In this document: positions 33,209 to 46,927 of the stretch, in pieces | How positions within the stretch are numbered: position 1 is the stretch's first letter | How the letters are laid out: every line of letters starts with the position of its first letter | Translations under genes and position numbers: made by a program | Source: Nipponacmea schrenckii | Lineage: Eukaryota; Mollusca; Gastropoda; Lottiidae | Direction: 5' to 3' | Assembly: GCA_030562195.1 (NCBI GenBank) | Contig: CM060203.1 | Span: 3,920,208-3,984,207, forward strand | Length of the DNA: 64,000 nucleotides | The notes under the pieces: model-generated | What the model saw: the letters and a program-made list of their open reading frames with translations, nothing else | What the model was told of the DNA's origin: nothing | The model's database searches: none

Positions 33209-36200
33209 GAATTTCTTTAATAAAAGTTTTGAAAAATAAGCTGGTATTTGTAAGATGCCAACTCTGAAGTATTGTCCCCTTCCCACTTCACCCAAAATGG
33301 ATGAATAATGAGAATATCACAACAGCAGCATTTTCTGACAGTGAGTTTGACTGTCTGGAACTCTGCAGTGTCTTGCCTATTTCTGACAACATAGATAACA
33401 GTTGATGTGATCATCAGAAAAACTTGAGCACTAAATGGTATATGATCTAATTTGAACATTAGAAAACTTCTTATTACTGTAAGCTGCAGTATTATTTGCA
33501 ATCTTAACAATCTTTTGCAACTTTGACCAAGATGTGGGCATAGATTACAAGATTTATAATATGGGCTTGATTTAAAATAAAAAACCTCAAGAACTATTGA
33601 CAAGCCATACTCATAGATTTGATTCTATCTCAAATACATGCAGGCCCTGGTAGAGAATAATATATATATGTAACCGTTACCTCTGACCATAACAAAATGT
33701 GTTCTAGCCTCACGAATCCCTCTCGTCTTGAACGCTCCAGGATAAACATGATTGCTTGGAATTGATTTTCACTGAAAAAGTATTGATTTCAGATCAATTA
33801 TTGTACATTTCAATATCAATTCGTCAAGTGACATCTTGTATTATTCTAGAAATCAGTCAACCGACAATAATTAACTGCCTCTCTGGTCTCATTAAACTGT
33901 CAGTTACATGTCAATCAAAACCTTGGTTTTATTGGAATCACACTAGCTTGAAGTAGATGCTCCACGTGTAATGTGGAACAAGGTATAAAATGTAATGAAA
34001 AGTTGCGAGAACTAAAGGTCAACCATTAGGCTCAATTTTTAAACAAAGGTATTTTTACGCTGTTAAAGCTGATTTACCGTATTCAAAATGATGTCATTTA
34101 CAGCAATTCAGATTTTGTTGCAGTATAAATGAAAAAAAAAAGATATAACACTACGCTAAATTATCGCAAAATTTAGCCCAATTCACAAGGAGTTCAAATA
34201 TAGGTAATCATGTCCACCATCTTCCTGCAGTACCATTGGTCAGTTTTGGATGAATGATTGGCTGATTTATGATTTATCAAAAGTAATTGATGAAATATAG
34301 TTATTCCACTACTAGTAACTGCGCGAATGGTAACACAAATCTTCAAAAATGGCGGCTAACTCAAAAGTTTATCTCTAAAAACAGAAAAAATTAAAAAAGA
34401 TAGTTTTGTTTTTTTCTGCTTTTTATACCATCGATTTCGTGAGTATTTTCAAACTAGCAAGGAAAATTTCGAATACAATCAAAACCTTCCGGCCATCGGA
34501 ACCAAAATAGGTTGGTGATAATGGAACATGAATGGAATCATCAACCATGAGTATCTTTGAGATCATATACATGGCTAGTCAACCATCAAATACCTCCAAC
34601 GCTAGGCCAGTTCTAGTATAAATAAAACTCTCTTCACATTTTATTATGGAGCTGAATTAGTCATTTTTAGGAAAGTGTAGGATCTAGAGCACCCTAAGAA
34701 CTATAACGGAGGTAGACAATTTAAGCTCTTTCAGTGATTGATAAAATAAGCGGAATATCAATCAATGTAGGCAAATATGTACCTACAGAGCTTATAGTTT
34801 AAAATTAAGTTCATCAGAAAGTAAACACTGCTCTCAATCAGTTCGATTTTCGGCTAAATTCTCTTCTAGATCTGAACTTATCAACGTATCAATAATTAAT
34901 GTCTGCTAATTCTTACCAAATAGCCTACCAGATACAATATATTATCAGATCAAGACGATATATTGAAACCGGCTAAGAATTACGGTGTTACACGTATACG
35001 TACGTTATACTTTTCTGCAGCTGACTATGATGATAATGAAGATGGACAGTAAATACATTTTTTGAGCAACATCTGTACATACTCCCAATCCCGTCTGTTT
35101 ATAAGTGTGCAACGGATAGAATTTTACCAGAAAAGCCGACTGGGTAGACATGACGTATGCCTTAAAGCATATTCAGAAACAAACATCAATAGACTTTTCA
35201 TAGGCTTACGTGACTTTCTTAACTCAAGAACCATGTTGTCAAACATCTCTGTCGCTTACCCAAGGCATCGTGAGTAAAAATAGCCTAATAGTAGGCGCTA
35301 ATTAATAAACTTCTCCAACAGGAGTTGTTGAACTTTGAAGACTCTTCAGACCAAGGCGCCAAAACACTCGAAGCGTTTTCACTGAATTCTTCAAGAAATG
35401 TTCAACAGGGATAAAGAAATGAAACATGTGTTTTAATGTAGTTTATTTTTAAATTTGATTTATTCAAACTAGAATGTACTTAACACAAAGTGGATTCACG
35501 TGGGGTAGGGGTTTTGGTGAATCGAGAAATAACGTTTTTAATTAACAACTAGGTAATAATTCATGTAATTTTTAAATAAAAACTTTATTTTCCATTAATT
35601 AAAATCTATATGACTTATTAGATGAAAAATAATAGAATGAATACATTGCTGGTCAACGAATGGTATGTTGACGTAAATACCCCAGCGTTAAGTAACACTT
35701 CCGTTGATATATTTGCCCCTTTAAAAGTTCATTGAAAGAAATTTGTTGATAAGGTCTGGATGCATTTTTGCCTGCATGACGGTTCGAGCTACACTGTTTG
35801 AAGTAATGACAGACCATTTCTTAATGATAATAAGAAGATAGGCTGGTGAGGAACCTGTTTGTGGGGTCTCAAAGTTACTTTCAAGTAATGATTGCTAGTT
35901 TGAATTTAAGTTTAATTGAAAGTGTCTGTTCTAACAATGGTTATTAGTATTATGAAGGGTGCTGCTGAATGCCCCCACCCCCCAAATTTTCGGCTCCATC
36001 ATATTCGGGTAAAATTCACCACATATTCGGGCACTGAAAGTTCCCGAGTCTTCTTGTTTTTTTTTTTTAGAAAAATACCCACTAATATTGCCGGGAACCG
36101 ATTTCTGCCCGAATCCCTAGATTCCATTGAAGCAAAATACCACTATAATCGAGATATTCGTGTGAAAGCCTTGTAGGCTGGTGATATTTACCTTGGTTGT

Positions 36201-39200
36201 TCGGGCACTTTAGGATTCATGGAGGTTTCGGATTTGATCACCAGACAGTAGAATTCGGGCAGAGTCCGAGATTTGGGCACAAATCTCTCCCGCACTCCTA
36301 GTAGCAAAACCTTCCTCTCATTCTCAACCTAAAAAACAGGATATTGTTAATCTAAGACATTTGAATAATACGTCTTAGTATAATTTTTTTGAGGAACAAT
36401 GGCAAAGACACCATGCTCTTAGTTTGGCATCTAGAAATAATAATGGTTTCATTCAAAAGATAACCTTGAAGTAGGAGATTTGTGTATATTATTAGATTCA
36501 TAATTACCAAGATTCTTATACCTGGAAATTAGAATTAGTTAAGGAAATTTATCCAGTTAAGATGGTCATGTAAGAAAAGTTAAGATTAAAAATAACTACA
36601 GGTCAATAGGATAGACCTATTCAAGAATTATGTTTGGTTGCAACCAAATCAGAAGTTAGTTAATGAAAGCCGGAAAGTAGTTTTAATAAGTAGTAACTTT
36701 AATTACTTTGTTACCAACTACATTTCGAATCGCATATAATTCCATCAAGGCAGCCTTGAACAGCATTGAACAAAAATGTCTACATAGCCAACAATCACAC
36801 ATTATGTTTGTATTGATTCATTATATTATCTTTAGATTCACCTAATGAGATTCAGGGAGAAAGAAATTAAAGGATTATGTCCCTTTATAAAGCCAGGTAT
36901 TATTTCCGATGTTCCGATAACTGCCGATAGGCTGTCGGATAAAATCATAATTAGGTTCCGGATTACTCTACTTTCGTTTTGATTTAAAATCTGATAGATA
37001 TCTCAATATCTCATATTTAGAATCTAAATGATCATATTGTATAGTTTCTGGCTTAAATCTAAAACTGTAATATTACATATTTCAAATGGAGTTTTACATC
37101 CATTCGTTCTTATAATATCGGAATCATATGGCTTATTTTGTAGATTTTGGGCGAAATTATGTACCTTATTTGGACAATTAAATGAGTTTTTTGACCTACA
37201 CAGTTCTTTGTTTCTCTTACTAATTAAATTGATAGATTTTATCTCCTGTAACTAATTTGAAAAATAAAATGAAATACAGTTTTATTTTTTACAGATTTAT
37301 AACTTAATTGGTTTTGTGAAATATGTTATGTCCCAAAATCTTATCTCTTTATTTCAAAATTTTGAGTCTGAGCTTAAACGATTATTGAATCGGAGAGTGG
37401 AGAGTATCATTATTAGTAAGGCAATGCCAGATATTATTTTTATATACTGTATCCCTTTAAACTAATATGATATGATGAGGAAAATATTCATAGCTTTTTG
37501 ATTCCATATATCATTTCATTATATATAACTCAGTATTTTCTGGTTTGATTCTAATAGGAGATTTAATACTTAGAAAACATCCATTATTTCAGGCTTCATG
37601 TCTAATTGTATGATATCATTATACCTCGGATACAAACGATCCACACGGGAAGTTCCGACATGAAATATTTAGCTTATTGGAAACAAAACGCCGAGTAGAC
37701 TATAGTTACTAATTCACGCATAATCAAGAGTTGTGCACACATTTAAGGAACTACAGTCTGGTTGTAATATTATTATCACTGACTTCTGGATAAAATGCAA
37801 CGAATCTTTCTATTCATATTCGAGGTATCGGGTCGACTTTACGGAAACTAACGAGAATTAGAGTCAAATAAAATACAGAACAAAAGAAAAACTGTATCTA
37901 TTGCAATACCAATTAATAAATCGAAATCACAAAATAACGAATGTTAAGAATGAATGTGGTAAAGTTTGTTTTGACAAGACAAGACAATAGAAGGATAAGT
38001 TACTTGAAAATTGATTGCACGGAAGCCGACGTAAAGATACCTGAAGTATTCTTCAAGCACGCTACAGGATTCCAGTCTATATTTGTCACGTGGAATGCTG
38101 ACTGACAAAACCATTGATAGATCGAGATTTAATTCGCAGACTTACAGGATTCTGTTTGGAATATTCCATACTTTATTGAACATATGATATTTTGGTATTT
38201 TGATAATATTTTAATGTGCTACACCAGATAAGGTTAGTGGGTAATGTTTATTACATTCTATAATATTTTTCATCATTGTTTAAACTTTTGTGTCGGAATA
38301 TTTCATATTTTTATAGTTCAAAATTATGTGAGTTTTGAGGAAAATAGGTTGAAAATATAATGAGCTCTTAACAAACCATCGAAGGTGCAGTGCTCGCAGA
38401 GCAAATAAAACAAATTTTCTTTGCAAATTTCGAGTGTAGCCACTTTCAGGGAAAATGTATGTACAAGAGAATGCTATAAAAAGCACCTGACTCAGATAAA
38501 TTTGCGAAAAACTTCAATGAAGAGATAAATCATCGTTATAATACGAAACTGAAACTTCAAAAAATTGCGGATAACTTCTAACCCGTTGGGATGAGAAGGT
38601 CATGTTCTCCAGTAAGTAGGTTAGCCTAATGTTATTGTTAACGTGATCAGATCGAAATCTCTGGGCACGGTAAAGAAGATTATTTTGTTTCACAATCCCG
38701 TTCTTTTATGAAATTTAATGGTAAGCTCTCGAGAAGTATCCTGTCAATAAATTTGTAAAATCATCGTAATGTACATGACATAAGAATCACTTTATTAAAA
38801 TATCAGGAATGCTAATTCTGGTTTATGCTTGTGATTCCAGAAGAAACAGAAAGCGCACACCAAACCTATCATCGATAGAACTGGCTTAAGCCTCTTACTT
38901 TGACTCAAAAGATGACTTTTGTTTAGGGAACTTTACTTCGTCGTGGGAAGTAAGAATGTTGGAAATGTACGTTCGGGGTACGACAGGGAATACTTAAGGG
39001 GATTTGAAAAAAGAATAGACGTAGTATGGGTTCGAGCACGAATCGCTTTTATTTTCCTTCGTATCGTCATTTGGGCAGTATTCAAGGCAAACGTTCGGTC
39101 TTTTTGCCTGGCCTGTTTCCAACATAACATCCGATGGTAAATTAACTTGGCATTGACTCAAGGCCGGTCCAGCAGCAGCAATACAGGTTCTTGATCATCT

Positions 39201-39855
39201 CATGAATGTAAAATGGACGACATCGGACATGTAACCCTATTAGAAATGGTAGTTTAACACTGGCAGACCAATGTCAGATTATAACATCAAAGCTTGTCCA
39301 ATACAGCCTGCTTATTGTAATAAGACGATTATAAACCGCTAGATTTCAACTCGTATCCACCAAATGCAATTAAGCCTACAATAACATTTAAACTACTGTG
39401 CCAAATATACTTTTAATTTAATTTTATATTTCATGCACCACAAAGAATTATATTAAATCTATTTTCAAATCAACTGAATTTATTATAAACTTAAAGTTGC
39501 CCTAAAGTTAGACCCTATAGTTAATGAGGAGAAATTCCAGCGGTTGTCTTTAAGGGTTTTAAAAAGTACTAAATCTTAATCGCTTTGTTTTAGAAGAAAG
39601 AGTTGAAAATCATAGTAAAATATTATCTATGTTGCAAAATGCATATCTTTTGGTCCGGTTGTTTTTCTCAAGGCAACTGTAATAACCAATAGAAAACAAA
39701 CATTTACACCTGGATTTCAATCTCCCTTGTAAATTCATGTCGTGTATCTCATTTCGTTCTATTTTACATTTTTTTTTAATTTTATGTTTTATTCTATTTT
39801 TCAAATGCCAATTCATTCATGTACTACTTTGCGTTAGGGCTATCATCATTTTCTG
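33209..39855. other. Gene-poor intergenic region
   Basis: 6.6 kb of AT-rich DNA. Short frames (33756-33956, 35062-35277, 37028-37255, 38919-39140) show no family motif or splice context. At 35975-36300 a cluster of ATTCGGGC-like words on both strands hints at an eroded element. Confidence 0.45.
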
Positions 39856-39859
39856 TTAA

Positions 39860-40339
39860 AAGGGATAATAGCCGTTAGAACGAGCATAAAAATTTAAGTT
39901 CACTAAAATTTGGACAATAACCATATATATCCATCAGTGGACTTACCTGGTGTCATACCTTTACATCAAAATCCCTCTAAAATCCGATAATTCCCCAAAA
40001 TAAAGTAGTTAATCATAAAACGCTGAAGCCATCCATCAAGGGATTTTCAAATTGTAAAATATAAAGGGAAGTAACTATAACAGGTGGGTTTTCACGCGTC
40101 CTTGACCCCTACTGTTGAATTGCACAATGATGTTTTAGCGTTGATTTACCAGACGCTTTTATTCTCAAACTGAATTAAATCGTCACTGGCACTCTTTTTT
40201 TTTAAATGAATATATTTTTTTTTGTGGCTTTTTAAAATTTGGTAAAGTGTGGGATGCATACTTATTTAACTAATAGTCAATATTAAACACAAATATAAGC
40301 CGTAGGTAGGACGAGTGTATTCTAACGGCTATTATCCCT
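39860..40339. mobile_element. TTAA-flanked MITE, copy 1
   Basis: A 480-bp non-coding element flanked by TTAA at 39856-39859 and 40340-40343. The terminal inverted repeat AGGGATAATAGCCGTTAGAA is perfect at both ends. TTAA target duplication is the hallmark of piggyBac-type integration. A second copy in the opposite orientation lies at 46928-47394. Confidence 0.85.
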
Positions 40340-41103
40340 TTAAAATTCTATTCACGTTCTGTTTTCTATCTATCTTTTATATCTCTATATTTCACTTAAT
40401 AATTCTAGAATGCCTAATGAAATTTTCTATTGTAATGTAGTATTATATCTAATAAGGAGTTGGAATTTGTCCTATGTATCTTATATATTAGATATACTAA
40501 TAGCGCTATATATTTGACAGGTATCATAGGATTTTTATTAAAATTTTTGCAAAAATTCTAATATATCATCAACGAATACACAATTATTTTAGAGTTTTTG
40601 ACAAAACAGTAATTGAATATATTAGAATGTGATTGATAGAGTTGAATAAACGAAGGTAATCAAAGAGAATTCAAGTTCACCCATCTGTGAGTAAATGTTA
40701 GAAAGTTGTTTACCGCGAAAATATTTTTATTTTTTTAATAACTGATCGTCATAAAATTGGCCAAGGTATGGCGCATTGTGGAGGGCAATAACGGTAACAG
40801 TAAAACTACTGTAAATTGTCGAAACGCCATATACCACAGAATGCAGCAACTTATAATGTGCTATACATGTATCATTAATATACTATATAAATTGTTTAAA
40901 CGTTTTGTATAGAATAGATGGACGCTGTATATCATATAAATTGATGATAATTATGTAAATTGTTGAAACAATATTGCATGTACATGTACTATAAATAAAG
41001 TGATGAGTATTATGTAAATTTTAGAAACGTTCTGCCATTCAAGGATCACTAGAAATGTTCTGTTTAATAAAACCCAGGAAGGCTATGTTCGATAGATATC
41101 ACT

Positions 41104-41506
41104 GTTACGACACGTTATGTAATAACGACGCGTTTTGTAATAAGTTATTACAAATCGTGTTTTATTACAAATCGCGTTAGTATTGCGACACGTTTTGTAA
41201 TAAAATTGCAAAATGTAATAAACTTTTAGCAATCATTCTTTTTCATTGCATTTACACTTGTAGAAATGAATTTGAACTTTTAAATGATGTTTTATGACCA
41301 AAGAGGGTTTAAAATGACAGAACCACAAATATAGCAAATTACTTTTCAACAAGTGTAAATGCAATGAAAAAGAATGATTGCTAAAAGTTTATTACATTTT
41401 GCAATTTCATTACAAAACGTGTCGCAAGACTAACGCGATTTGTAATAAAACACGATTTGTAATAACTTATTACAAAACGCGTCGTTATTACATAACGTGT
41501 CGTAAC
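41104..41506. mobile_element. Foldback element with about 165-bp near-identical arms
   Basis: The left arm begins GTTACGACACGTTATGTAAT; the right arm is its reverse complement for about 165 bp with only a few mismatches. A loop of about 75 bp separates them. Arms contain repeated TTTGTAATAA and ACAAATCG words. Flanks ATATCACT and ATAGCACC agree at 6 of 8 positions, a possible target duplication. No open frame. Confidence 0.85.
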
Positions 41507-43259
41507 ATAGCACCAGTAAAGAAGAAAACCACGAACGTTTAGGAAGCTAGCTCAATATAATGTTATATATTTTTTATTCGGTAACCGAAAAGAATGAGTT
41601 ACATTCGATTAGAAAGTTTCTTTTCTTCTTTAACTTAAGATCTTCTCTGTTGGTTTGTAAGCTTAAATTATTTCTTACAGTCCTATGTCCTGAAGGTCGT
41701 ACGTTTTACTTCAGATTACGTTTCGATAATTTTCACCGGAAACAATTGGCATTAAAAAGTAGGCAATTTATAATTTTTATACTAAAATAAGTATTAGAAT
41801 TGAAGGGTTATATAAAATCTTTTCGTCAACTCAATCTGAAAACTTCCGACTGAGATTAGAAGCTCACCCTGCTCATGATTTTATCAGAATGACTGTTCTT
41901 GTTTTTTACTATGCCAGTGGGTATTGACATTATAGATTTCAAAGTCAGCGGATTCTGTTGGTGTTTTTACGTCTTCCTGAATATGTTTTTGACTTGCTAG
42001 TGACATTTTATAGAACCAGGTGTCGGTAGATTTTAATGATATCTGTTATTTAATGGATATCTTAGTAAAGTATACCTTCTACCTGATATCAAGATTAACA
42101 GGGATTAGATGTTACTTTGTAAAACAAAACTCATAGGATCATAACAAATTGAAAAATGAGAAAATAGCGATCGCCATCGTGTTACACCCACATTTGTTAT
42201 GGCAGCCAATTCCGTTCATGAAGGTGACAAAAGTTATCGATAAGTCAAATGTTTTCCGATTTTCAAAAAGGTTATCCTTGGGTGATAATAAAAACTCACA
42301 CCAGTCTCTTCAAAATCCACAAAGAAACCAGCTCTCTATCGTGTCCACGGTAAATTAAACGCGTTTCAAGTACAAGGGCAATAACTTACATACCAAATAT
42401 ATTTCGATTGGTCTGATTTTTAATTTAATTGGGTTATAATAAACACTAATGATATCAATATGTTAGCGTATAAAAATGACATTTATTATCTCAAGGTTGG
42501 TATAAATGAAAATGTAGATTTTATTTCATCTACATTCTTCCGAAAGTACCAACATCGGAAAGAGAAACTGACTGCTATTGTAATCGTCTTTGCCGTCTGT
42601 CTATATTATATAGATTTAAAACCCATCTGATAATAAATAACATCCAAAATAACAAATAACCATCAATTTTGTCGAAGAAAGTAAAACGTAAAGCGGATTA
42701 GAGTTAAATTCCCTGAGCCTTTCTACGTCCACATACGGTTTATTAACTTAAGAATACATGGATTATTCATTAGAAACACTGATTAATCAGATAGTTAGGT
42801 TGATTTGATTTGAAACAATAATTAGAGTGTCCAAAATTGTTTTTGATATCAGTGATTAATGCGATGTAGTGCGTAAGAGCAGAATTGGTTTATCTGGAGG
42901 GAAAAGGTCAGCCTTCATAACAACTCTGCCTCTTGGCGATAATAAAATTACATGTAGTAGGTTGTTAAGGTTGGGAGATGTTTTAGTTGGTTCAATGGGA
43001 ATAGCCTAGCCTACACCTACCTAATCGACATTCGAAAGTGGTCATACTAATGATATAGTCCATGTCCAAAGTAAATTCTTCATCAAAAACTGAGATTTGT
43101 TTTGCCTTCTTGCAAAGAGCAAGTGAACACGAACGAATGGAATTGAGACCTACTTTTCAGTACCTCGAAATCCAACTGGTTAGGCGTTAAGAAGAACGAT
43201 CAAATTAAACTAGAACTGTGACCAGTACTGAGAGTGGCAAACAACCCCTTTGGGGCCAC

Positions 43260-43575
43260 TTGATACAAGGTCACGTGATATAGCCTTTTGAATTTTTAAA
43301 CACTCATAACAAATTTTTTAACAACAATTATAAGGATATGTTTGGACAGCTTAGGTCAAGTACATTTGACTTGAAAATTATTAAGGTAATTGAAGGTCAA
43401 GGTCACTTGATATAGCCTTTTGAATTTTTTTAAAAACTAAAACGGTACAAAAAAGTTGTTGTCGACCATTATAGGCTTGTGTGGCTAGCAAAGGTCAAGA
43501 ACATTCTACTTGTAAAAATTCAGGGTCATTGAAGGTCAAGGTCATTTGATATAGCCTTTTAATATTTTAAAAAAT
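43260..43575 (+). repeat. Three diverged tandem copies containing AAGGTCAAGGTCA
   Basis: Copies start near 43266, 43392 and 43530 with a period of about 130-137 bp. Each holds GGTCA(C/T)(G/T)TGATATAGCC and TTTTGAATTTTT. Two of them have GAAGGTCAAGGTCA, which contains TCAAGGTCA, the monomeric ERR/SF-1-type nuclear receptor site. Intervening sequences also align (TCAAG-ACATT-TACTTG). Confidence 0.65.
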
Positions 43576-44803
43576 TCAATCGGGCTTAAAAAAAAAATTT
43601 AAATTTGAAAATGAAAATTCTGTTCCCTACAAATTTTAGATAAAGTAACAAGGTTTGAAAAAAACATCAAAATCGGACAAATCGGGGAAAAATTAGCGGA
43701 CTTATTATAATTTTGCTACATGTCACCATTCTGTGATAACACATAAAGTTTCAATTCCGGTTCGAATTTTTTCCTCTAATTATGCCTGATAGTTTATATG
43801 TATAGCTTTTGTACTCATTTCTTACATACACCGGAGGTTGGGTCACCCAACGTGGTTCTGAAAATTAATCTGACCAATGGCCAATCTCTAGCAATCAGTT
43901 TAGGGAAATGGTCAGGTTTTGTTATTTAGTTATTGGAGAATGTCCCTGTGGTTTGTAACCAGTAATCAAGTTTTCAATTCATTAACCATCCGTTAGAGCC
44001 TGACCTTTAATGTAGCATTGTCTCCAATGGCAATACATATTTTAAAGCGGGCCAACGTAGAAAATACCTGCAAAATTGCTCAATTTGCCTGGTTTCATAT
44101 AATCATACAGCATTCTTCCTTTTCTATTGGGATCAGTTAACTCAAGTATTGTCTTTTTTTATTAGTACATCTATTATGGCTACAGGGTTTCATTTCATTT
44201 AATTTACCTAACTGTTGAACTTTATAACACTCACCAAATAATTGTCATCGCCCTTTAAACAATGACCTAGGGGTGTTCAGTTTTCTAACGTAACTGATTA
44301 CATGGGTGAAGACCTTTCACTACCACAATTACCACATGTTTTACTCTAATGATGTAAAGGTCATTAAGTGTCGAGCATTCCTTGTAATTTAAACTCTATA
44401 CTGCCGATTTCCCTTTTTTTTCTTGATATTTCTAAGGCTTCAAGGCTTATATAAAAAAAAACAGGACATCAAGTTGGAAAAAAATTTTACTAAATTGTGT
44501 GGCACGTGTAAAAAATCCAAAGATTTCCTTACATGTTTTTAGCAAGGAAAGAGTTTCCTGCGCAAGATACCACCGCAATCAAAACACAAATGATTTCATT
44601 CCGTTTCCCATGACATATCGACAACTCTTGCAAAATAGCCCCCGTCCCATCTCATATTCCCCATATTATACAAAATGAACACGAAATACTATACAAATAT
44701 TATATTTATTGATATAAGCGTAAGTGATATCGCTGAACCCAAAGTCCGGGACAAATTAGAGACCTAAGCTCTGAGAAACTTTCAATCTCTCGTTCAAATC
44801 ATC

Positions 44804-45743
44804 TTAAACATATCCATCTTTTGCTAATTCACTCACCCAACGCCCGTGTCGTTTGAATAACCTATCCGATATGCTGTTTCCCACAGCTGCAGTGGCTCCA
44901 CCGGATCGCAACGAATGTAAACAATATTTATTTATATCTACAACATGCGACTTAAATGCATTTATGAATAACTCCCTTAAAGTAGTATAAGAAATAGGCT
45001 TATTATTGTTCTTAACTTTATAACCATCTTTAAAAGCACTCAAAGTCGAACATATATACACATCACTAAATTCATCTATATCCGCCGAATCAAAATACCG
45101 TTGTAAATTAACAACAGGACAGAGGTTCGTACCAGTTTTAGCTATTACTATCCATGCACCATATCTATATTTATCAGTTTGACTATTTTCAAGAAACAAA
45201 GACAGATGTGTTTCCGAAAAAACAATATCAGAACGTTTGATATTTAACAATTCACTACTTCTTAAAAAAACCAGCATAAGCTAACAAACATAGAGATATG
45301 ATTCTTTGATTTTTAACATTAACGGGAACATACAACGCAGAAAACATATCTGATAACATTTTAACAGTAATTGACTCTTTCTAAATTCCAGGTTTAGCTA
45401 AACGCCTTTTCGCTGCTTCTAAAATATTCTGAACAATATGTGACTCAGTAGGAGATTGAAAATCAAACAACTCATGCACCCACTTCAAACTATAAAATGC
45501 AGTAAATATTGGACTAGGGGTATTGGCTGTCGACGCTAAATAAATAGCAACATGAAAAGCTTTTACGGGTAAAGTGTCGCTTTCGTTTAAATCACTATGC
45601 AATGCCCAACGTTTCCATCTATTAAAACCACGAGTATACGTAGAACACGTTCCAGAAGCCCTACAATTCATTAATAATGAAGGTAATAAAGGGACTTTAT
45701 CAGCTAACACTTCTGGTAACTCATCAATATCATTAGCATAACA
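44804..45743 (-). pseudogene. DIRS tyrosine recombinase, broken
   Basis: The N-terminal part (to about 45381) has a SAM-like core-binding region, STYTRGFNRWKRWA. An in-frame TAG follows KPGI, after which the frame resumes (KESITVKMLSDMF). A frameshift in an A-run near 45268 moves the frame into LRSSELLNIKRSDI, which carries the first catalytic Arg. The C-terminal part has CLHSLRSGGATAA (H-x-x-R box), RHGRW and the tyrosine in KDGYV at the very end. The catalytic residues are still visible, but one stop and one frameshift inactivate the copy. A TTTATTTTTTCAG tract just upstream of 45743 looks like a splice acceptor. Confidence 0.8.
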
Positions 45744-46023
45744 CTGAAAAAATAAATGTGATTACACACTAAATTATACACCCAAATTATGTACCCAGCA
45801 AATACAATTACAATAGAATCTCGTTATCTCGAAGTCCGCGGGACCAGGTAAATACTTCGACATAAGCAGTACTTCGAGATCCACGATCGTCAATTTTGGC
45901 CGCCATTTTGAATTGGAGTTACTTCCCTTCACTGTGTATGATAATTAACCAGACTGACAATAAATATATATACTTTATTTATACACGAAATAACAACCAA
46001 TAACAATTAACAATATTCGATCT

Positions 46024-46808
46024 TTACATTTTTTTGAAAAAACTTGTTATGCTTTTCTGCACAGTGAAACGGGCCTTCAAGTCTTCTTCTCCGATGCGTT
46101 CTCTGAGTGTATCGATAACGGGATAAAGGTCATCTGTAGATTCTGTTGTGGCAATCCACCTATCCAATATTTCTAAACAGTTCATAACATCAATCATAGG
46201 TGGACGCGTAATTGGCTCGGCCTGTAAGATATCGTCGTCGTCGTCTTCTTCTGGAATGGTTGCCGTAATGGTCCTGTTTTCTATGATCTCACTCACAATG
46301 TTTTCATCTGTAAGTTCAGCGGTAGTAGCGAGATTCGCATCAATCGCAACATATTCCTCAAGCGAGACAGTCGTACATACTCGTGATTTTATGATCGATA
46401 GCGGGATGTCTTCTTCGTCTTCATCTGTGTCATCTTCTGTTGTTGGGGTAACGGTATCGGTAAAACCAGCATGACGGTAGCAATTGGCAATTGTTTTTGG
46501 TTTAACTTGTGTCCAAGCACGGTTTAACAGTCGCAACGCATCAAGCACATTTATCTGGAGGTCAGGAGTCTTGTCATCGTAACTTTGGATTTTCTTCTGC
46601 ATCAAGTTGAAAGAGTATTTGCCGGAATATCATATTGACTTGCGATCTGTGACTTGGACTTGATTCCTTTTTCGACTTCCAAAATAGCTTCGTACTTCTT
46701 CTGTATCGGGTGCACAACAAGTTTACGTTTCATGCCACTCTGCCGTTCAGACGATCCAACTATCCCCCCAATAACGGGTCCTTCATTAGATTGCTCGAAT
46801 AACGACAT
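46024..46808 (-). pseudogene. Tigger transposase with internal deletion
   Basis: The upstream frame (46808-46602) has MKRKLVVHPIQKKYEAILEV and KSKSQIASQYDIPANTLST, the psq-type helix-turn-helix start of CENP-B-like transposases, and then stops. The downstream frame (46605-46024) begins IQSYDDKTPDLQINVLDALR and has RAWTQVKPKTIANCYRHAGF, a C-terminal Tigger segment, followed by an acidic tail rich in D, E and T. The second DNA-binding domain and the whole DDE catalytic domain are missing at the junction near 46605. The product could bind DNA but not transpose. Confidence 0.7.
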
Positions 46809-46927
46809 GATGAGACATGAACATGACCAGTAAATGAAATTCCCCCGTATATACATGTACGTGTGTGATTGATAAAGTGATTAGTGTTATTTTCTCAAAT
46901 TAGTTTGTTATACACCGATTTCGTTAA

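Larger units (their letters stand above)
40344..44803. other. Gene-poor region with repeats
   Basis: No gene recognised. It contains a degenerate direct repeat around TGTAAATTGTTGAAAC (about 40805-41035), the foldback element at 41104-41506 and the AAGGTCA repeat at 43260-43575. A frame at 42149-42358 has no recognisable domain. Confidence 0.45.

Noticed and set aside
36880..37460. TTAA-flanked element bounded by AAAGGATTATG and ATCCCTTTAA
   Set aside because: The inner sequences at the two ends do not pair as inverted repeats.
38919..39140. Overlapping plus and minus frames of 65-73 codons
   Set aside because: No recognisable domain, splice context or signal peptide; length is within chance expectation.
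46148..46474. Plus-strand Ser/Val-rich frame
   Set aside because: Antisense shadow of the acidic tail of the Tigger transposase remnant.
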